The notes beneath the pieces are model-generated. The model searched no databases. It was not told the DNA's origin and worked only from the letters and a program-made list of their open reading frames with translations. From Lutibacter sp. Hel_I_33_5 (GTDB lineage Bacteria > Bacteroidota > Bacteroidia > Flavobacteriales > Flavobacteriaceae), in contig NZ_VISM01000001.1 of the NCBI RefSeq assembly GCF_007827455.1, positions 744,001-808,000 on the forward strand: DNA of 64,000 nt, written 5' to 3'. Every line of letters begins with the position of its first letter. Positions within the stretch are counted from its first letter, which is position 1. Below, in pieces: positions 18,004 through 27,191 of this stretch. The translations under genes and the position numbers were made by a program.

Positions 18004-18086
18004 TTGACTGTTGACTGTTGACTGTTGACTGTTGACTGTTGACTATTGACTGTTGACTATTGACTGTTGACTGTTGACTGTTGACT
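18004..18086. repeat. Heptamer tandem array between recN and fabI
   Basis: About twelve copies of GTTGACT, two of them changed to ATTGACT, directly behind the recN stop codon and 38 bp upstream of the fabI start. The array has no spacers and no coding role. Confidence 0.85.
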
Positions 18087-18089
18087 AAT

Positions 18090-19742
18090 TTAATTCAATA
18101 ATTCTTTTGCATGTGTCATTGCACTTTCTGAAATATCTTTTCCGCTTAACATTTCTGCAATTTCAACAATTCTATCATTCGTATTTAATTGTTTTAAATT
18201 GGTGGTTGTTACTCCATCAACTTCGTCTTTAAAAACTTTATAATGATTATTTCCTTTGGCTGCAATTTGTGGTAAATGCGTTATGGTAATTACCTGCATA
18301 TGTTTACTCATTTGCTGCATAATTGCTGCAATTTTATTAGAAATTTCACCTGAAACTCCAGTATCAATTTCGTCAAAAATTATGGTTGGTAATTGTATAT
18401 TTTCTGATAATGTCTTTTTTACAGCTAACATAATACGGGATAATTCTCCGCCAGAAGCTACTTTTTTTAATTCACCAAAACTTCCACCTTTATTTGCAGA
18501 AAACAGAAATTCTAATTCATCTTTTCCGTTACTAAAGTAATTTTTAGTTTGATTTATATTGATTGAGAAACGTGCGTTTTCCATACCTAAATCTGCTAAT
18601 AACTCTTCTAATTCGCTTTTTAAATTCGGAATAACTTTAACTCTCGATTTTGTAATTAAATTAGCAACTTCATCTAACTTTTTTGAGATTGCATTAATTG
18701 CCTCTTTTTTAGCATTAATAGTCTCTTCCGCATTTTCTACCTGACCTACTTTTTCTGATAATTGCTCATGAACGACTAACAATTCTTCAATAGAATTTAC
18801 ATAATGTTTTTTCTGTAAATTATAAATCAACTGTAATCTATCGTTTGTTTTTTCTAGTTCGTTTGGATTAAATTCTACACTTTCATTCGCGGTTTCTAAT
18901 TCGCTAACAATATCATCTAATTCAATTTTAATACTAGAAATTCGATTTGAAATCTCTTCATATTCTTTAGAAAAAGAAGCGATTTTTTGCAATCTATTTT
19001 CTAAAGTATGTAGTGAATTTTGTAAACCTACTTGCTCATCAACAGAAATAGATAATGCTTCGGAAAGATTCAGCTTAATATCTTCTATATTATTTAATTT
19101 ATCTAAAGTTTCTTCTAAAGTTTGCTGTTCAGCTACTTGTAACTTAACTTCTTCTAACTCTTTAAACAAGTGCAAGTTATAATCGTATTGCTGATTTGCT
19201 TCTCGCTGATTTTGTTCTAAAACAATCAGTTCTTTTTTAAGTTGATTTAACTGTACTAAGCCTTTTTTATACGAAGCTATTTTCTCTTGATTTTTAGCCA
19301 GCGCATCTAAAACTTCAAACTGAAAATTAGTATCTGATAATTGTAATGTTTGATGCTGAGAATGTACATCAATCAACTTAGATTTTAATTCATTTAAAAT
19401 CGATAAATTGACTGGCGTATCGTTTACAAAAGCTCTTGATTTTCCTGAAGGAAGAATCTCTCTTCTTATAATTGTATTGTCTTCATAATCTAAATCTACT
19501 TCGTCAAAAAAATCTCTTAAATTATAATTTGAAATCGCAATTTTAGCTTCAACTATACATTTTTTGGAAGTATCTTTTAATGTTGATGAATCTGCTCTGT
19601 TTCCTAAAACTAAGCCTAATGCTCCTAAAAGAATCGATTTCCCAGCACCTGTTTCTCCTGTGATTATAGATAATCCTGAAGAAAAATCAATAGATAATTG
19701 ATTGATTAATGCGTAATTATTTATGGAAAGTTGAGTTAGCAA
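18090..19742 (-). CDS. recN: DNA repair protein RecN
   Basis: This SMC-like ATPase of 550 residues takes part in double-strand-break repair. The Walker A motif GETGAGKSILLGAL is at residues 31-44. A central coiled coil of about 200 residues (150-350) separates it from the C-terminal half. That half holds the signature motif ASGGELSRIMLA and the Walker B IIFDEIDTGVSG. Length matches the family. It lies 26 bp after porD in the conserved flavobacterial order bamD-rpoZ-coaBC-porD-recN. A small hairpin (TAGTTTTAAAAAACTAA) sits in that gap. Confidence 0.95.
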   Translation of the reverse strand: MLTQLSINNYALINQLSIDFSSGLSIITGETGAGKSILLGALGLVLGNRADSSTLKDTSKKCIVEAKIAISNYNLRDFFDEVDLDYEDNTIIRREILPSGKSRAFVNDTPVNLSILNELKSKLIDVHSQHQTLQLSDTNFQFEVLDALAKNQEKIASYKKGLVQLNQLKKELIVLEQNQREANQQYDYNLHLFKELEEVKLQVAEQQTLEETLDKLNNIEDIKLNLSEALSISVDEQVGLQNSLHTLENRLQKIASFSKEYEEISNRISSIKIELDDIVSELETANESVEFNPNELEKTNDRLQLIYNLQKKHYVNSIEELLVVHEQLSEKVGQVENAEETINAKKEAINAISKKLDEVANLITKSRVKVIPNLKSELEELLADLGMENARFSININQTKNYFSNGKDELEFLFSANKGGSFGELKKVASGGELSRIMLAVKKTLSENIQLPTIIFDEIDTGVSGEISNKIAAIMQQMSKHMQVITITHLPQIAAKGNNHYKVFKDEVDGVTTTNLKQLNTNDRIVEIAEMLSGKDISESAMTHAKELLN

Positions 19743-19768
19743 GAATCTTTAGTTTTAAAAAACTAAAA

Positions 19769-20659
19769 TTAATTAATTTTTTGCCACTTAGGGTTATTGT
19801 TTGGAGAAATTTTTCTAACCGCAGTAATTAATCTTTGTTGCTGATTTGTTTTTGTTTCATCGGAATAGACATTTACTATTTCATCAGCTTTTGCATCAAA
19901 AAACAATCTAATTAAATAGTTTCCTATTGATTTATTATAAATAGTTTCCAACTTAATAACTGCGTTTTCTATTGCTTGCTTAGATTCTTTAGGGTCTTTC
20001 ACAAAATTATCTAATCCAAATCTGTGATAATCGTAATTAACCGTTCTAAAGTTTCCTAGTTTACGCGACAATAAATTATCAATCAGCATAAATCTATTTT
20101 GCTTACCTACTTGATTTTCCCAAGCTGCTAAACCACTTTGTTGTGCTTGTAATGCTGCATTTTGTGCAGCTTTTAAGTACACTTCCCCTCCTTTTACAGA
20201 AAATGAATCTGCATCCATACCAAGAATGGTGTATACATAAAAAACAATGGTAGAAACTAAGTTACTATCAAAAGAATTTGGATTAAAAATTAACGGATCA
20301 AACTCGTTATACTTAAAAGAAAAATCATCGTCGTTTAAGTTTAATAATGGTGATGCATAAGTAGAACCATAAATGGGTCTAGTAGATTGTACTTGAATAC
20401 TTGCTTCAAAATTATTATTATTTCTAGCCGTTACAATAATATTAATTGCGCAATTAATTTTCTCTTCGATTTCTACTTCTTTATCTGTCCATTTAGTTTG
20501 ATTGATAAATTCTGTTAAAGCTCTTTCTAAAGTAACAAAAACTTGCTTATTAGATCCTGCAATTTGATTATGATTTACAGTAACTAAACAATTTAATTCT
20601 TGTGAATTTACATTGCCAATCATTAAAAATAAGCCAATAAGAAAAACTAGTTTACGCAT
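19769..20659 (-). CDS. porD: DUF4835 / PorD family T9SS-associated protein
   Basis: The 296-residue protein has a cleavable signal peptide (ends NSQEL). Characteristic segments are QELNCLVTVNHNQIAGSN, FINQTKWTDKEVEIEEKI, IQVQSTRPIYGSTY, FYVYTILGMDADSF and NRFMLIDNLLS. This matches the DUF4835 family found throughout Bacteroidetes with type IX secretion, which databases now tend to call PorD. Its molecular role in secretion is not well defined. It sits in the bamD-rpoZ-coaBC operon. The window also encodes two proteins with T9SS sorting domains, so a T9SS is certainly present in this genome. The family assignment is from memory of these motifs; the name is the weaker part. Confidence 0.78.
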   Translation of the reverse strand: MRKLVFLIGLFLMIGNVNSQELNCLVTVNHNQIAGSNKQVFVTLERALTEFINQTKWTDKEVEIEEKINCAINIIVTARNNNNFEASIQVQSTRPIYGSTYASPLLNLNDDDFSFKYNEFDPLIFNPNSFDSNLVSTIVFYVYTILGMDADSFSVKGGEVYLKAAQNAALQAQQSGLAAWENQVGKQNRFMLIDNLLSRKLGNFRTVNYDYHRFGLDNFVKDPKESKQAIENAVIKLETIYNKSIGNYLIRLFFDAKADEIVNVYSDETKTNQQQRLITAVRKISPNNNPKWQKIN

Positions 20660-20738
20660 ATATATTTAGATTTTAGACTTCTAAAGTCAAGATTCAAGAC
20701 TACATTAATGTTTCAAAAATGTCTTGATTCTAACAATC

Positions 20739-21950
20739 TTACTTCTTTATTCTTAAAAGAATTTCATTCATAATATCTACTGCAACTGCTGCTTTAGATT
20801 TTAATTGAAATGCCTTTTCATTTAAATTTTTATCAATAATAGTAATTTTATTGGTATCCGTTGCAAAACCCGCTCCTTTATCTTGTAAAGAATTTAAAAC
20901 TATTGCATCTAAGTTTTTACGTTCCAACTTACCTTTTGCATTCACTATTTCATTATTCGTTTCTAGAGCAAACCCTACTAAAAATTGCTCTTTTTTAATT
21001 GCTCCTAACGAAGCTAAAATATCTTTTGTCTTTTCTAACTCTATGGTTAACGTTGCATCTTTCTTTTTTATTTTCTGATGTGCAACATTTTTTGGTTTAA
21101 AATCTGCAACTGCCGCTGATAAAATAGCGATATCTACATCAGAAAAATAAGTGTGAGCTGCTGTATACATTTCTTCAGCAGAAGTAACATCTACTCTTTT
21201 TATAAATGAGTGTTGTACTTTTTGATGTGAAGGGCCAGTAATTAAAATAACTTCCGCTCCCAAATTAGCTGCAGCTTTTGCAATTGCAAACCCCATTTTT
21301 CCTGAAGAATGATTTCCAATAAAACGAACAGGGTCAATTGCTTCATAGGTTGGACCAGCAGTTAATAATACTTTTTTTCCTTTTAAAGGCAATTTAGACA
21401 GTATCTCATTTTCTATAAAAGAAACAATATCTTGGGGTTCTGCCATTCTTCCTTCACCAACCAAACCACTTGCTAATTCTCCAGAAGTAGCAGGAATCAT
21501 AACATTTTTAAAGCTTTGTAATTTCTCTAAACTTTCTATAGTTGATGGATGTTTGTACATATCTAAATCCATCGCAGGAGCAAAATATACAGGACATTTA
21601 GCTGACAAATAGGTTGCTAATAATAAATTATCACATGTTCCATTTGCCATTTTAGACAATGTATTTGCTGTTGCTGGTGCAACTAACATAATATCTGCCC
21701 AAAGACCTAAATCTACATGATTATTCCATAATTCATTTTCATCTTCTTTATTATAAAAAGTAGAATGAACAGGGTTTTTAGAAAGTGTAGAAAGTGTAAG
21801 CGGAGTAATAAAATCTTTAGACGCAGGTGTCATAATTACCTTAACTTCTGCGCCTGATTTTATAAATAAACGGACTAAGCTAGCCGTTTTGTAAGCGGCT
21901 ATTCCGGCAGTAATGCCAAGTAGAATTTTCTTACCGCTTAAAACAGACAT
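20739..21950 (-). CDS. coaBC: Bifunctional phosphopantothenoylcysteine decarboxylase/synthase
   Basis: CoaBC (403 residues) makes 4'-phosphopantetheine from phosphopantothenate and cysteine in coenzyme A synthesis. The N-terminal flavin-dependent CoaC half has GITAGIAAYK, SAKCPVYFAPAMDLDMY (the PxMNxxMW-like segment) and the substrate-flap residues. The C-terminal CoaB half starts near 190 with KVLLTAGPTYEAIDPVRFIGNHSSGKMG and contains SAAVADFKP and KKDATLTIELEKTKDIL. The length is standard. It overlaps rpoZ by one base and is followed by porD. It is cytoplasmic and essential. Confidence 0.95.
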   Translation of the reverse strand: MSVLSGKKILLGITAGIAAYKTASLVRLFIKSGAEVKVIMTPASKDFITPLTLSTLSKNPVHSTFYNKEDENELWNNHVDLGLWADIMLVAPATANTLSKMANGTCDNLLLATYLSAKCPVYFAPAMDLDMYKHPSTIESLEKLQSFKNVMIPATSGELASGLVGEGRMAEPQDIVSFIENEILSKLPLKGKKVLLTAGPTYEAIDPVRFIGNHSSGKMGFAIAKAAANLGAEVILITGPSHQKVQHSFIKRVDVTSAEEMYTAAHTYFSDVDIAILSAAVADFKPKNVAHQKIKKKDATLTIELEKTKDILASLGAIKKEQFLVGFALETNNEIVNAKGKLERKNLDAIVLNSLQDKGAGFATDTNKITIIDKNLNEKAFQLKSKAAVAVDIMNEILLRIKK

Positions 21951-22270
21951 TATTCTGTTTCTGGAGTTCTATGGTATACTTTATCGTTTAACCATTCTTC
22001 AACAGCAATAGCAGTTGGTTTAGGTAAACGCTCGTAAAATTTAGAAACTTCAATTTGTTCTTTGTTTTCAAAAACTTCTTCTAAACTATCGTTGTAAGTA
22101 GCAAACTCATCTAATTTATCAACTAATTCTTTCTTTAAGTCAGAATTAATTTGAGTAGCTCTTTTTGCGATGATAGAAATTGCCTCATAGATATTCTCTG
22201 TTGGCTTTTCAATAGCATTTTTATCATACGTAATTGTACTTACAGCTGCATTTGTTTCTTTATAGTCCAT
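21950..22270 (-). CDS. rpoZ: RNA polymerase omega-like subunit
   Basis: The 106-residue protein has NIYEAISIIAKRATQINSDLKKEL, the helix that in omega folds around the beta-prime C-terminus, and an acidic tail. Its position between bamD (2-bp gap) and coaBC (1-bp overlap) is the usual place for the divergent Bacteroidota omega gene. It assists assembly of RNA polymerase. The sequence is distant from E. coli RpoZ, so synteny carries part of the assignment. Confidence 0.85.
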   Translation of the reverse strand: MDYKETNAAVSTITYDKNAIEKPTENIYEAISIIAKRATQINSDLKKELVDKLDEFATYNDSLEEVFENKEQIEVSKFYERLPKPTAIAVEEWLNDKVYHRTPETE

Positions 22271-22272
22271 GA

Positions 22273-23085
22273 TTAACTCTTTTGTAATTGTTTTTGTTCT
22301 TTATGTAATGTTGCTAACATTTTATTAGAATCTTCCATGAATTTTGATTCTGGAAAACTTCTTTTTAATTTTTCGTATGCTTTAATAGCATCTTTAATTC
22401 GTTCTGGCTTTCTTCTATTATAACTCTTTAACACCAAATCGTGTGCCGCTTTTAATCTGTAGTATAAAGCTTCTTCTTTAAACTCTGACCCTAAATAATC
22501 ACTTAATAAATTATCGAAAGCTTGAATAGCTGCTTTATAGTTTCTTAAATCGTAATCTGCTGTTTTATAATACGTTTTAGCAATTTCGAAATGCTTTTTC
22601 TGTAATTTATAACGGATTTCTTTATAGTGATTATTAGCCTCCTCTATTCTTGATGAATTTGGATATGTATTTATAAATCCTTGAAAAGCTTCTAACGCCT
22701 TATAAGTATCTGTAGCATCTAAACTAAATCTTGGAGATCCTAATTTATAGCTATATGCTGATAAAAATGCAGCTTCTTCTTTTTTAGAACTCTTTGGATA
22801 GTTTTTGGTAAAACGATCAAAATAGTATCCGGCTAAGCTATATCCCTTTGTATTAAAGTTCGCTTGTGCAACCATAAATTGGATACGCTCCATTTGAGGT
22901 TTTCCTCTAAATGCTGGTGTAATTTTTTCAAACAAACGTAAGGCTTTATTGTACTTTTTAGTTTCGTACATTTTAATAGCCATTTTGTATTGCTCTTCCT
23001 TACTTCCTTTATTTAAAACTTTTTGATATTCGCTACATGAAAACAACATCAAGCAAACAATCAATAAACACGCTACATTCTTCAT
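22273..23085 (-). CDS. bamD: Outer membrane assembly lipoprotein BamD
   Basis: BamD is a TPR lipoprotein of the BAM complex that inserts beta-barrel proteins into the outer membrane. From the ATG at 23085 it has 270 residues; an in-frame ATG three codons upstream (23094) is the alternative. The lipobox is LMLFSC. The region KGSKEEQYKMAIKMYETKKYNKALRLFEKI starts the TPR array, and YFDRFTKNYPKS and FQGFINTYPNSSR are typical BamD TPR segments. It is the first gene of the bamD-rpoZ-coaBC-porD-recN run. About 235 bp with a REP-like palindrome separates it from ferritin. Confidence 0.9.
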   Translation of the reverse strand: MKNVACLLIVCLMLFSCSEYQKVLNKGSKEEQYKMAIKMYETKKYNKALRLFEKITPAFRGKPQMERIQFMVAQANFNTKGYSLAGYYFDRFTKNYPKSSKKEEAAFLSAYSYKLGSPRFSLDATDTYKALEAFQGFINTYPNSSRIEEANNHYKEIRYKLQKKHFEIAKTYYKTADYDLRNYKAAIQAFDNLLSDYLGSEFKEEALYYRLKAAHDLVLKSYNRRKPERIKDAIKAYEKLKRSFPESKFMEDSNKMLATLHKEQKQLQKS

Positions 23086-23165
23086 TTTATGCATTCGGCA
23101 AAATTAGTGATTAATTATGGATAATAAAAGTATTTATTTTTAACAAAAAATTCTTTTCTTTTAGC

Positions 23166-23189
23166 TCCTGAAACAAGTTCAGGATGACA
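23166..23189. repeat. REP-like palindrome (CTGAAACAAGTTCAG family)
   Basis: TCCTGAAACAAGTTCAGGA forms a perfect stem with a short loop, followed by TGACA. It lies in the 245-bp gap between ferritin and bamD. Nothing else was identified in that gap. Confidence 0.6.
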
Positions 23190-23330
23190 GTTTTAAAGGA
23201 AGTCTTGATAGTTCTTATCAAAAAACAACTTCTGAAATAAAACGTTTTTTCGCACTATAAATTGTGCACTACAATATTCTATAAAAATGATAAGAAATCG
23301 TTTGTAAAACCTGCTAAAAGTTTGTTAATG

Positions 23331-23840
23331 TTATGCTGGCGGTGTATCTGCAACAATTAATTGTTTAATATCATTGTCAAACAAATAGAATCCGCTTTTA
23401 TCATCACCAATTAAATTTATTTTATCTAAGATATTTCTAGCTAATGCTTCTTCTTCTATTTGCTCAGAAACATACCATTGTAAAAAGTTATGGGTCGCAT
23501 AATCTCTCTCTTCTAAAGTGATATGTACCAAATCATTGATTGATTTAGATACAAAAACTTCGTGCTCAAACAATGTTTGAAACACTTCTTTAAAAGAACC
23601 AAACTCAAGAGGTGGCGCGTCTAATTGAGATATTTTTGCATGTCCGCCACGTTCGTTAACAAATTTAACCAACTTAAGCATATGCATACGTTCTTCGTCT
23701 GAATGTGCATACATAAATTGTGCAACACCCTCAAAACCTTGGACTTCCGCCCAACAAGCCATTGACAAATATACTTGAGACGATTCTGCTTCTACTTTTA
23801 TTTGTTCATTTAATGCTGCTTCTATTTTTTTTGATAACAT
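23331..23840 (-). CDS. Ferritin (FtnA-like)
   Basis: This 169-residue non-heme ferritin stores iron as ferric oxyhydroxide inside a 24-mer cage. The ferroxidase ligands are visible in EAESSQVYLSMACWAE (helix A), HSDEERMHMLKLVKF (ExxH of helix B) and the helix C/D region WYVSEQIEEEALA. The absence of a heme-binding Met motif and the length favour FtnA over bacterioferritin. It lies 10 bp downstream of dapA and may be read through from it. Iron-dependent control is usual in the family, but no operator was seen. Confidence 0.93.
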   Translation of the reverse strand: MLSKKIEAALNEQIKVEAESSQVYLSMACWAEVQGFEGVAQFMYAHSDEERMHMLKLVKFVNERGGHAKISQLDAPPLEFGSFKEVFQTLFEHEVFVSKSINDLVHITLEERDYATHNFLQWYVSEQIEEEALARNILDKINLIGDDKSGFYLFDNDIKQLIVADTPPA

Positions 23841-23850
23841 GATTTGCTTT

Positions 23851-24732
23851 TTAATTATAAAAATCCGCCATAAAATTAGCGATTTTTATTTGTAAATCAT
23901 CAGAAGCTGGCACTAAAGGTAATCTAACCTTGTCTGAAGTGATGTTTAAATTTTTAAGAACGGCTTTAATTCCGGATGGATTGTTCTCTTCAAAAATATA
24001 TGAAACTATGTCCATTAAGCTGTAATGAATAGCAAATGCTTGTTTATTTTTTCCTTCTAAACCTAACTGAATCATCCTAGAAAATTCTTTTGGAAATGCT
24101 TGTCCGATGACTGAAATAACACCAGAACCTCCTGCTAATACAGCTCCTAAAGTTAAATCATCATCACCAGAAATAATTAAAAAGTCTGCTGGTTTATCCT
24201 TTAATAGCGAATAATATTGTTGTTGATGGTTCCCTGCTTCTTTTACTGCTACAATATTTTTAAAGTCTTTTGCTAAACGTATTGTTGTAGCTGGCTCCAT
24301 GTTTTTTGCTGTTCTACCTGGAACATTATATAAAATAATATCTTTTGTTGTTGCGTTTGCAATCGCTTTAAAATGCTGATAAAATCCTTCTTGTGTAGGT
24401 TTGCTATAATAAGGTGCGACTGATAAAATAGCATCAATATTAGATAAATCTAATGTTTGCAATTCTTCTATTACAACTTGTGTATTTGCTCCACCAACGC
24501 CTAAAACTAATGGTAGTCTTCCATTATTAACCTCAATAATTGTATTAATGATAGCTGTTTTTTCTTCTTTAGTGATGGTTGCACTTTCTCCTGTTGTGCC
24601 ATTAATCACTAAATAGTTTGTGCCGTTTTCTATATTAAATTCAACCAAGTTTTTAAGTGCATTAAAATCGACACTTAAATCATCATTAAAAGGAGTAACA
24701 AGTGCAACTCCCATCCCAACAAATTTCTGCAT
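23851..24732 (-). CDS. dapA: 4-hydroxy-tetrahydrodipicolinate synthase
   Basis: DapA (293 residues) condenses pyruvate with aspartate semialdehyde, the first committed step of lysine and diaminopimelate synthesis. The Schiff-base lysine is in AVKEAGN, with YNVPGRTAKN and GTTGESATIT also visible. An ATG at 24756 would add eight residues (MHQFKNIN), but it overlaps a TAAATTTG -7 box at 24754-24761. The ATG at 24732, which begins MQKFVGMGVALVTPF, is therefore preferred. The ferritin gene follows 10 bp later. Confidence 0.93.
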   Translation of the reverse strand: MQKFVGMGVALVTPFNDDLSVDFNALKNLVEFNIENGTNYLVINGTTGESATITKEEKTAIINTIIEVNNGRLPLVLGVGGANTQVVIEELQTLDLSNIDAILSVAPYYSKPTQEGFYQHFKAIANATTKDIILYNVPGRTAKNMEPATTIRLAKDFKNIVAVKEAGNHQQQYYSLLKDKPADFLIISGDDDLTLGAVLAGGSGVISVIGQAFPKEFSRMIQLGLEGKNKQAFAIHYSLMDIVSYIFEENNPSGIKAVLKNLNITSDKVRLPLVPASDDLQIKIANFMADFYN

Positions 24733-24753
24733 ATTTATATTCTTAAACTGATG

Positions 24754-24761
24754 CAAATTTA
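24754..24761 (-). promoter_or_regulatory. Candidate -7 box of dapA
   Basis: TAAATTTG on the minus strand matches TAnnTTTG, 21 bp upstream of the preferred dapA start. No clear -33 TTG lies at the expected distance. It decides between the two possible dapA starts. Confidence 0.45.
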
Positions 24762-24837
24762 GTTCTTTATTCGGTATTTACTTTTAGAAAAGCACTGTTT
24801 TATCAGTAAAAAACAGATTGTTTTTTTTTGTTAAATT

Positions 24838-25392
24838 TTACGAATCTAACGGTAGTCTATTTAAAATTTGAAGATATTTTTTTAATTCTACGGTAAAATC
24901 TTCAATGTTATCGCTCTTGCAAATAACTTGCAAATCGTATAATTCTTTATTAACATTAGCAATACCTGCTTTAAATTGAGCTTCAGAAAGTAACGCAGTA
25001 TATTCTAAAAAAACATTTTTCTTATCAAAAAAACAAATTAACAAATCAAAAGGATGTTCTATAAAACTCTTAAAACTTACGTCTAATATTTTACCACTTT
25101 TAGAAATTTCCTGATCAGAAAAGTGTTTGTAAGATTCTGGATTATCTTTATCGTGCTTTCTAAAACTATAGATTTTAGAATTTCTAACATTCAATATTTT
25201 TTCTATGTGAAATTGTAAATTGTAATCAGAAGAAATCTCATCTGTAGTTAAAATACCAACAGATTTAATCTCCTTAGTATAAGAAGTTTTATCTTTTAGC
25301 TTTTGTTCTAACAACTTTTGATATTGTTGTAGTAAGCTACTATTTTTCTGTTTTACAAACTTGAACAAATCTTTATATTTAGGGGTACTCAA
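24838..25392 (-). CDS. Conserved Bacteroidota protein (DUF6913-like)
   Basis: The 184-residue protein has no signal peptide or membrane segment. It begins with a basic helical region (residues 1-45), followed by a compact alpha/beta domain with SVGILTTDEIS, YSFRKHDK, HPFDLLICFFDKKNVFLEYTALLSEAQFKAGIAN and a C-terminal helix. I associate it with the uncharacterised family DUF6913, which is often found close to dapA in flavobacteria, but this is from memory. Its function is unknown. It lies 10 bp downstream of the phytase-like gene and about 80 bp upstream of dapA, all on the same strand. Confidence 0.7.
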   Translation of the reverse strand: MSTPKYKDLFKFVKQKNSSLLQQYQKLLEQKLKDKTSYTKEIKSVGILTTDEISSDYNLQFHIEKILNVRNSKIYSFRKHDKDNPESYKHFSDQEISKSGKILDVSFKSFIEHPFDLLICFFDKKNVFLEYTALLSEAQFKAGIANVNKELYDLQVICKSDNIEDFTVELKKYLQILNRLPLDS

Positions 25393-25401
25393 ATGTAAAG
25401 A

Positions 25402-26487
25402 TTATTTCCGTAAAATTTCTAATAAAATAAATTGATTTAATTGTTTGCCATAAATTTGAAAATTATCATCAGAAATTAATAACAAAGATTGATTTCCGTT
25501 TGATAGTTTTGGCCCTAATGTAATCCCTTCAATATTATCAATTATTCCATCGGTGAGTTTATCTTGAATCGTTGAAAAATCTAAAACCAGTTCTTTTTCT
25601 ATCGGAACATATTCTTGATCTCTTAAAGAATTAAATTCTAAAGTAGTAGTCGTTGTTTTTTTTAAAGTTGATTTATAAATTCTCACTACATTTCCATGAC
25701 TTCCATAGCCACTTTGATATGCTCTTTCTATTATAAAAAATTGGTTTTTTGCATATTCCAATATTGCCGTAAGTCCGTTTAAATTTAATGATCCCTTGGC
25801 TGGTTTATCAATTTTATCTAACAGATATGCAAACTGTTTAGTTGCTTTATTCGTTTTAGCATCATAAAAAGTAATCCTAACTGGCGATTGCGTTTTATGA
25901 AACGTAGGTTCCTCTCCATCGGCTTCTAAAGGTGATTCCATAGCTACCCAAAAACCTGAAGCATCCAAACTTTTAGTTGAACCTTCAAACACTCCGTTAT
26001 GTTTTGGTTTAAAAACCGAATTTGCATTAAAATAATTAGGAATTTTAGTGTGTCCTATAAATTTACCTGATGCATCTATTTTAAAAATAGTTGGATTTTT
26101 ATCTCGCTTAATTGAACCTTCACTTGTTAAATTTATATGATTATTTACATCAACAAAAATTGATTCTAAATCTAAATGATTATCCTCATAAAATTGCTCT
26201 GTAGAATCATTTAAATGAATATTTTTTTTAAAAGTGATTCCTGAAATTGTATCTTTTCTAATGTTAATATCCGCTAATAACACTCTTGGTTTACTTGCAT
26301 CATCAACAACAAAATAATATTGATTATTTGCATAATCCACCCCCGATAAACCACCAACAATAGAATTATTAAAATTAATTGAATCTTTAATAATATATTC
26401 ATCTAAAAAGTTAAGCTGTATGCTTTTTTCTGAGTTACAATTGAAAAAAACTAAAAGAAATAATAATAAAACTTGATTAATTTTCAT
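25402..26487 (-). CDS. Phytase-like esterase-domain lipoprotein
   Basis: The protein of 361 residues has a lipoprotein signal (lipobox VFFNC). It contains segments typical of the phytase-like beta-propeller family (Pfam Phytase-like): VGGLSGVDY, DLESIFVD, GFWVAMESPLEADG, LNGLTAILEY and DNIEGITLGPKL. The family is widespread as an extracellular or periplasmic lipoprotein. Phosphatase or esterase activity has been suggested but is not established for these members. It sits in a five-gene run from ligA to dapA, 8 bp after a membrane protein. The true substrate is unknown. Confidence 0.75.
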   Translation of the reverse strand: MKINQVLLLFLLVFFNCNSEKSIQLNFLDEYIIKDSINFNNSIVGGLSGVDYANNQYYFVVDDASKPRVLLADINIRKDTISGITFKKNIHLNDSTEQFYEDNHLDLESIFVDVNNHINLTSEGSIKRDKNPTIFKIDASGKFIGHTKIPNYFNANSVFKPKHNGVFEGSTKSLDASGFWVAMESPLEADGEEPTFHKTQSPVRITFYDAKTNKATKQFAYLLDKIDKPAKGSLNLNGLTAILEYAKNQFFIIERAYQSGYGSHGNVVRIYKSTLKKTTTTTLEFNSLRDQEYVPIEKELVLDFSTIQDKLTDGIIDNIEGITLGPKLSNGNQSLLLISDDNFQIYGKQLNQFILLEILRK

Positions 26488-26495
26488 TCTAAAAA

Positions 26496-27191
26496 CTACT
26501 CATTTATATCCTTTTTAATTAAGCCATAGAAAACAAGGAATCGTGACACTTGAAAAAATAAGGCAGCTATTGCTAAATATACAGTAGCAGTATCATCAGT
26601 AAAAACAATTCCTGTGATACCATCAGAAAAGAGTCTAAAACCAACACCTAAAAATATTAAAAAATTAAGCATACTTATATCTTTTATATAATTTGTATAG
26701 CTTACAGCTAGAAGAAGTATAAGTACAAAACCATGAATTCCGATAGCAACAAATTCTAAATTCATTTTATGTTCATCGAAAATAAATGAAAAAACTAAAA
26801 AGAAAATAACAAGAGATAAGGTAGCAATAGGTATTATTAATTTTCTATTATCATTTTTGATATGCCCTAAAATTATCCATAAAACAATTAGGTTAACAAT
26901 GGTACCTAAAAAAACTCGAATTAGAAACTCATTTACAATCGACAAACCAACATTAATAGTTACCAGTAATAGCAAGGAAACTATAATTCTAAGATCTTTA
27001 TTGCTTTCTTTTACTACAAAATAAAATATTAATAAAGATAATGCTGGTAAAGACTTTAAGAGTAATTGTAGATTTAAATCAGTCCCAAAAATTGACAACA
27101 GATATACAACAACACATAAAAAGTACAGTAGTATAAATTTCGAATCTAACGTTTTCTTTATCACTTTTCTAAAGTTAATTATTTTTAGCAA
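26496..27191 (-). CDS. Hypothetical polytopic membrane protein, YhhN-like paralogue
   Basis: The 231-residue protein has about eight hydrophobic helices and short charged loops. It overlaps the upstream YhhN-family gene by 17 bp. It shares the layout of that gene: a segment LLKSLPALSLLIFYFVV near the start, and GVGFRLFSDGITGI with a final hydrophobic helix near the end, corresponding to IFKPLLMTSLVLVYLA and GALVFIVSDSLIAI in the neighbour. It therefore looks like a diverged tandem duplicate of the lysoplasmalogenase-like protein. Several conserved YhhN residues are absent, so activity cannot be assumed. Confidence 0.65.
   Translation of the reverse strand: MLKIINFRKVIKKTLDSKFILLYFLCVVVYLLSIFGTDLNLQLLLKSLPALSLLIFYFVVKESNKDLRIIVSLLLLVTINVGLSIVNEFLIRVFLGTIVNLIVLWIILGHIKNDNRKLIIPIATLSLVIFFLVFSFIFDEHKMNLEFVAIGIHGFVLILLLAVSYTNYIKDISMLNFLIFLGVGFRLFSDGITGIVFTDDTATVYLAIAALFFQVSRFLVFYGLIKKDINE

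Noticed and set aside
18004..18086. Possible CRISPR array in the GTTGACT repeats
   Set aside because: The unit is 7 bp with no spacers and no cas genes are near; it is a simple tandem repeat.
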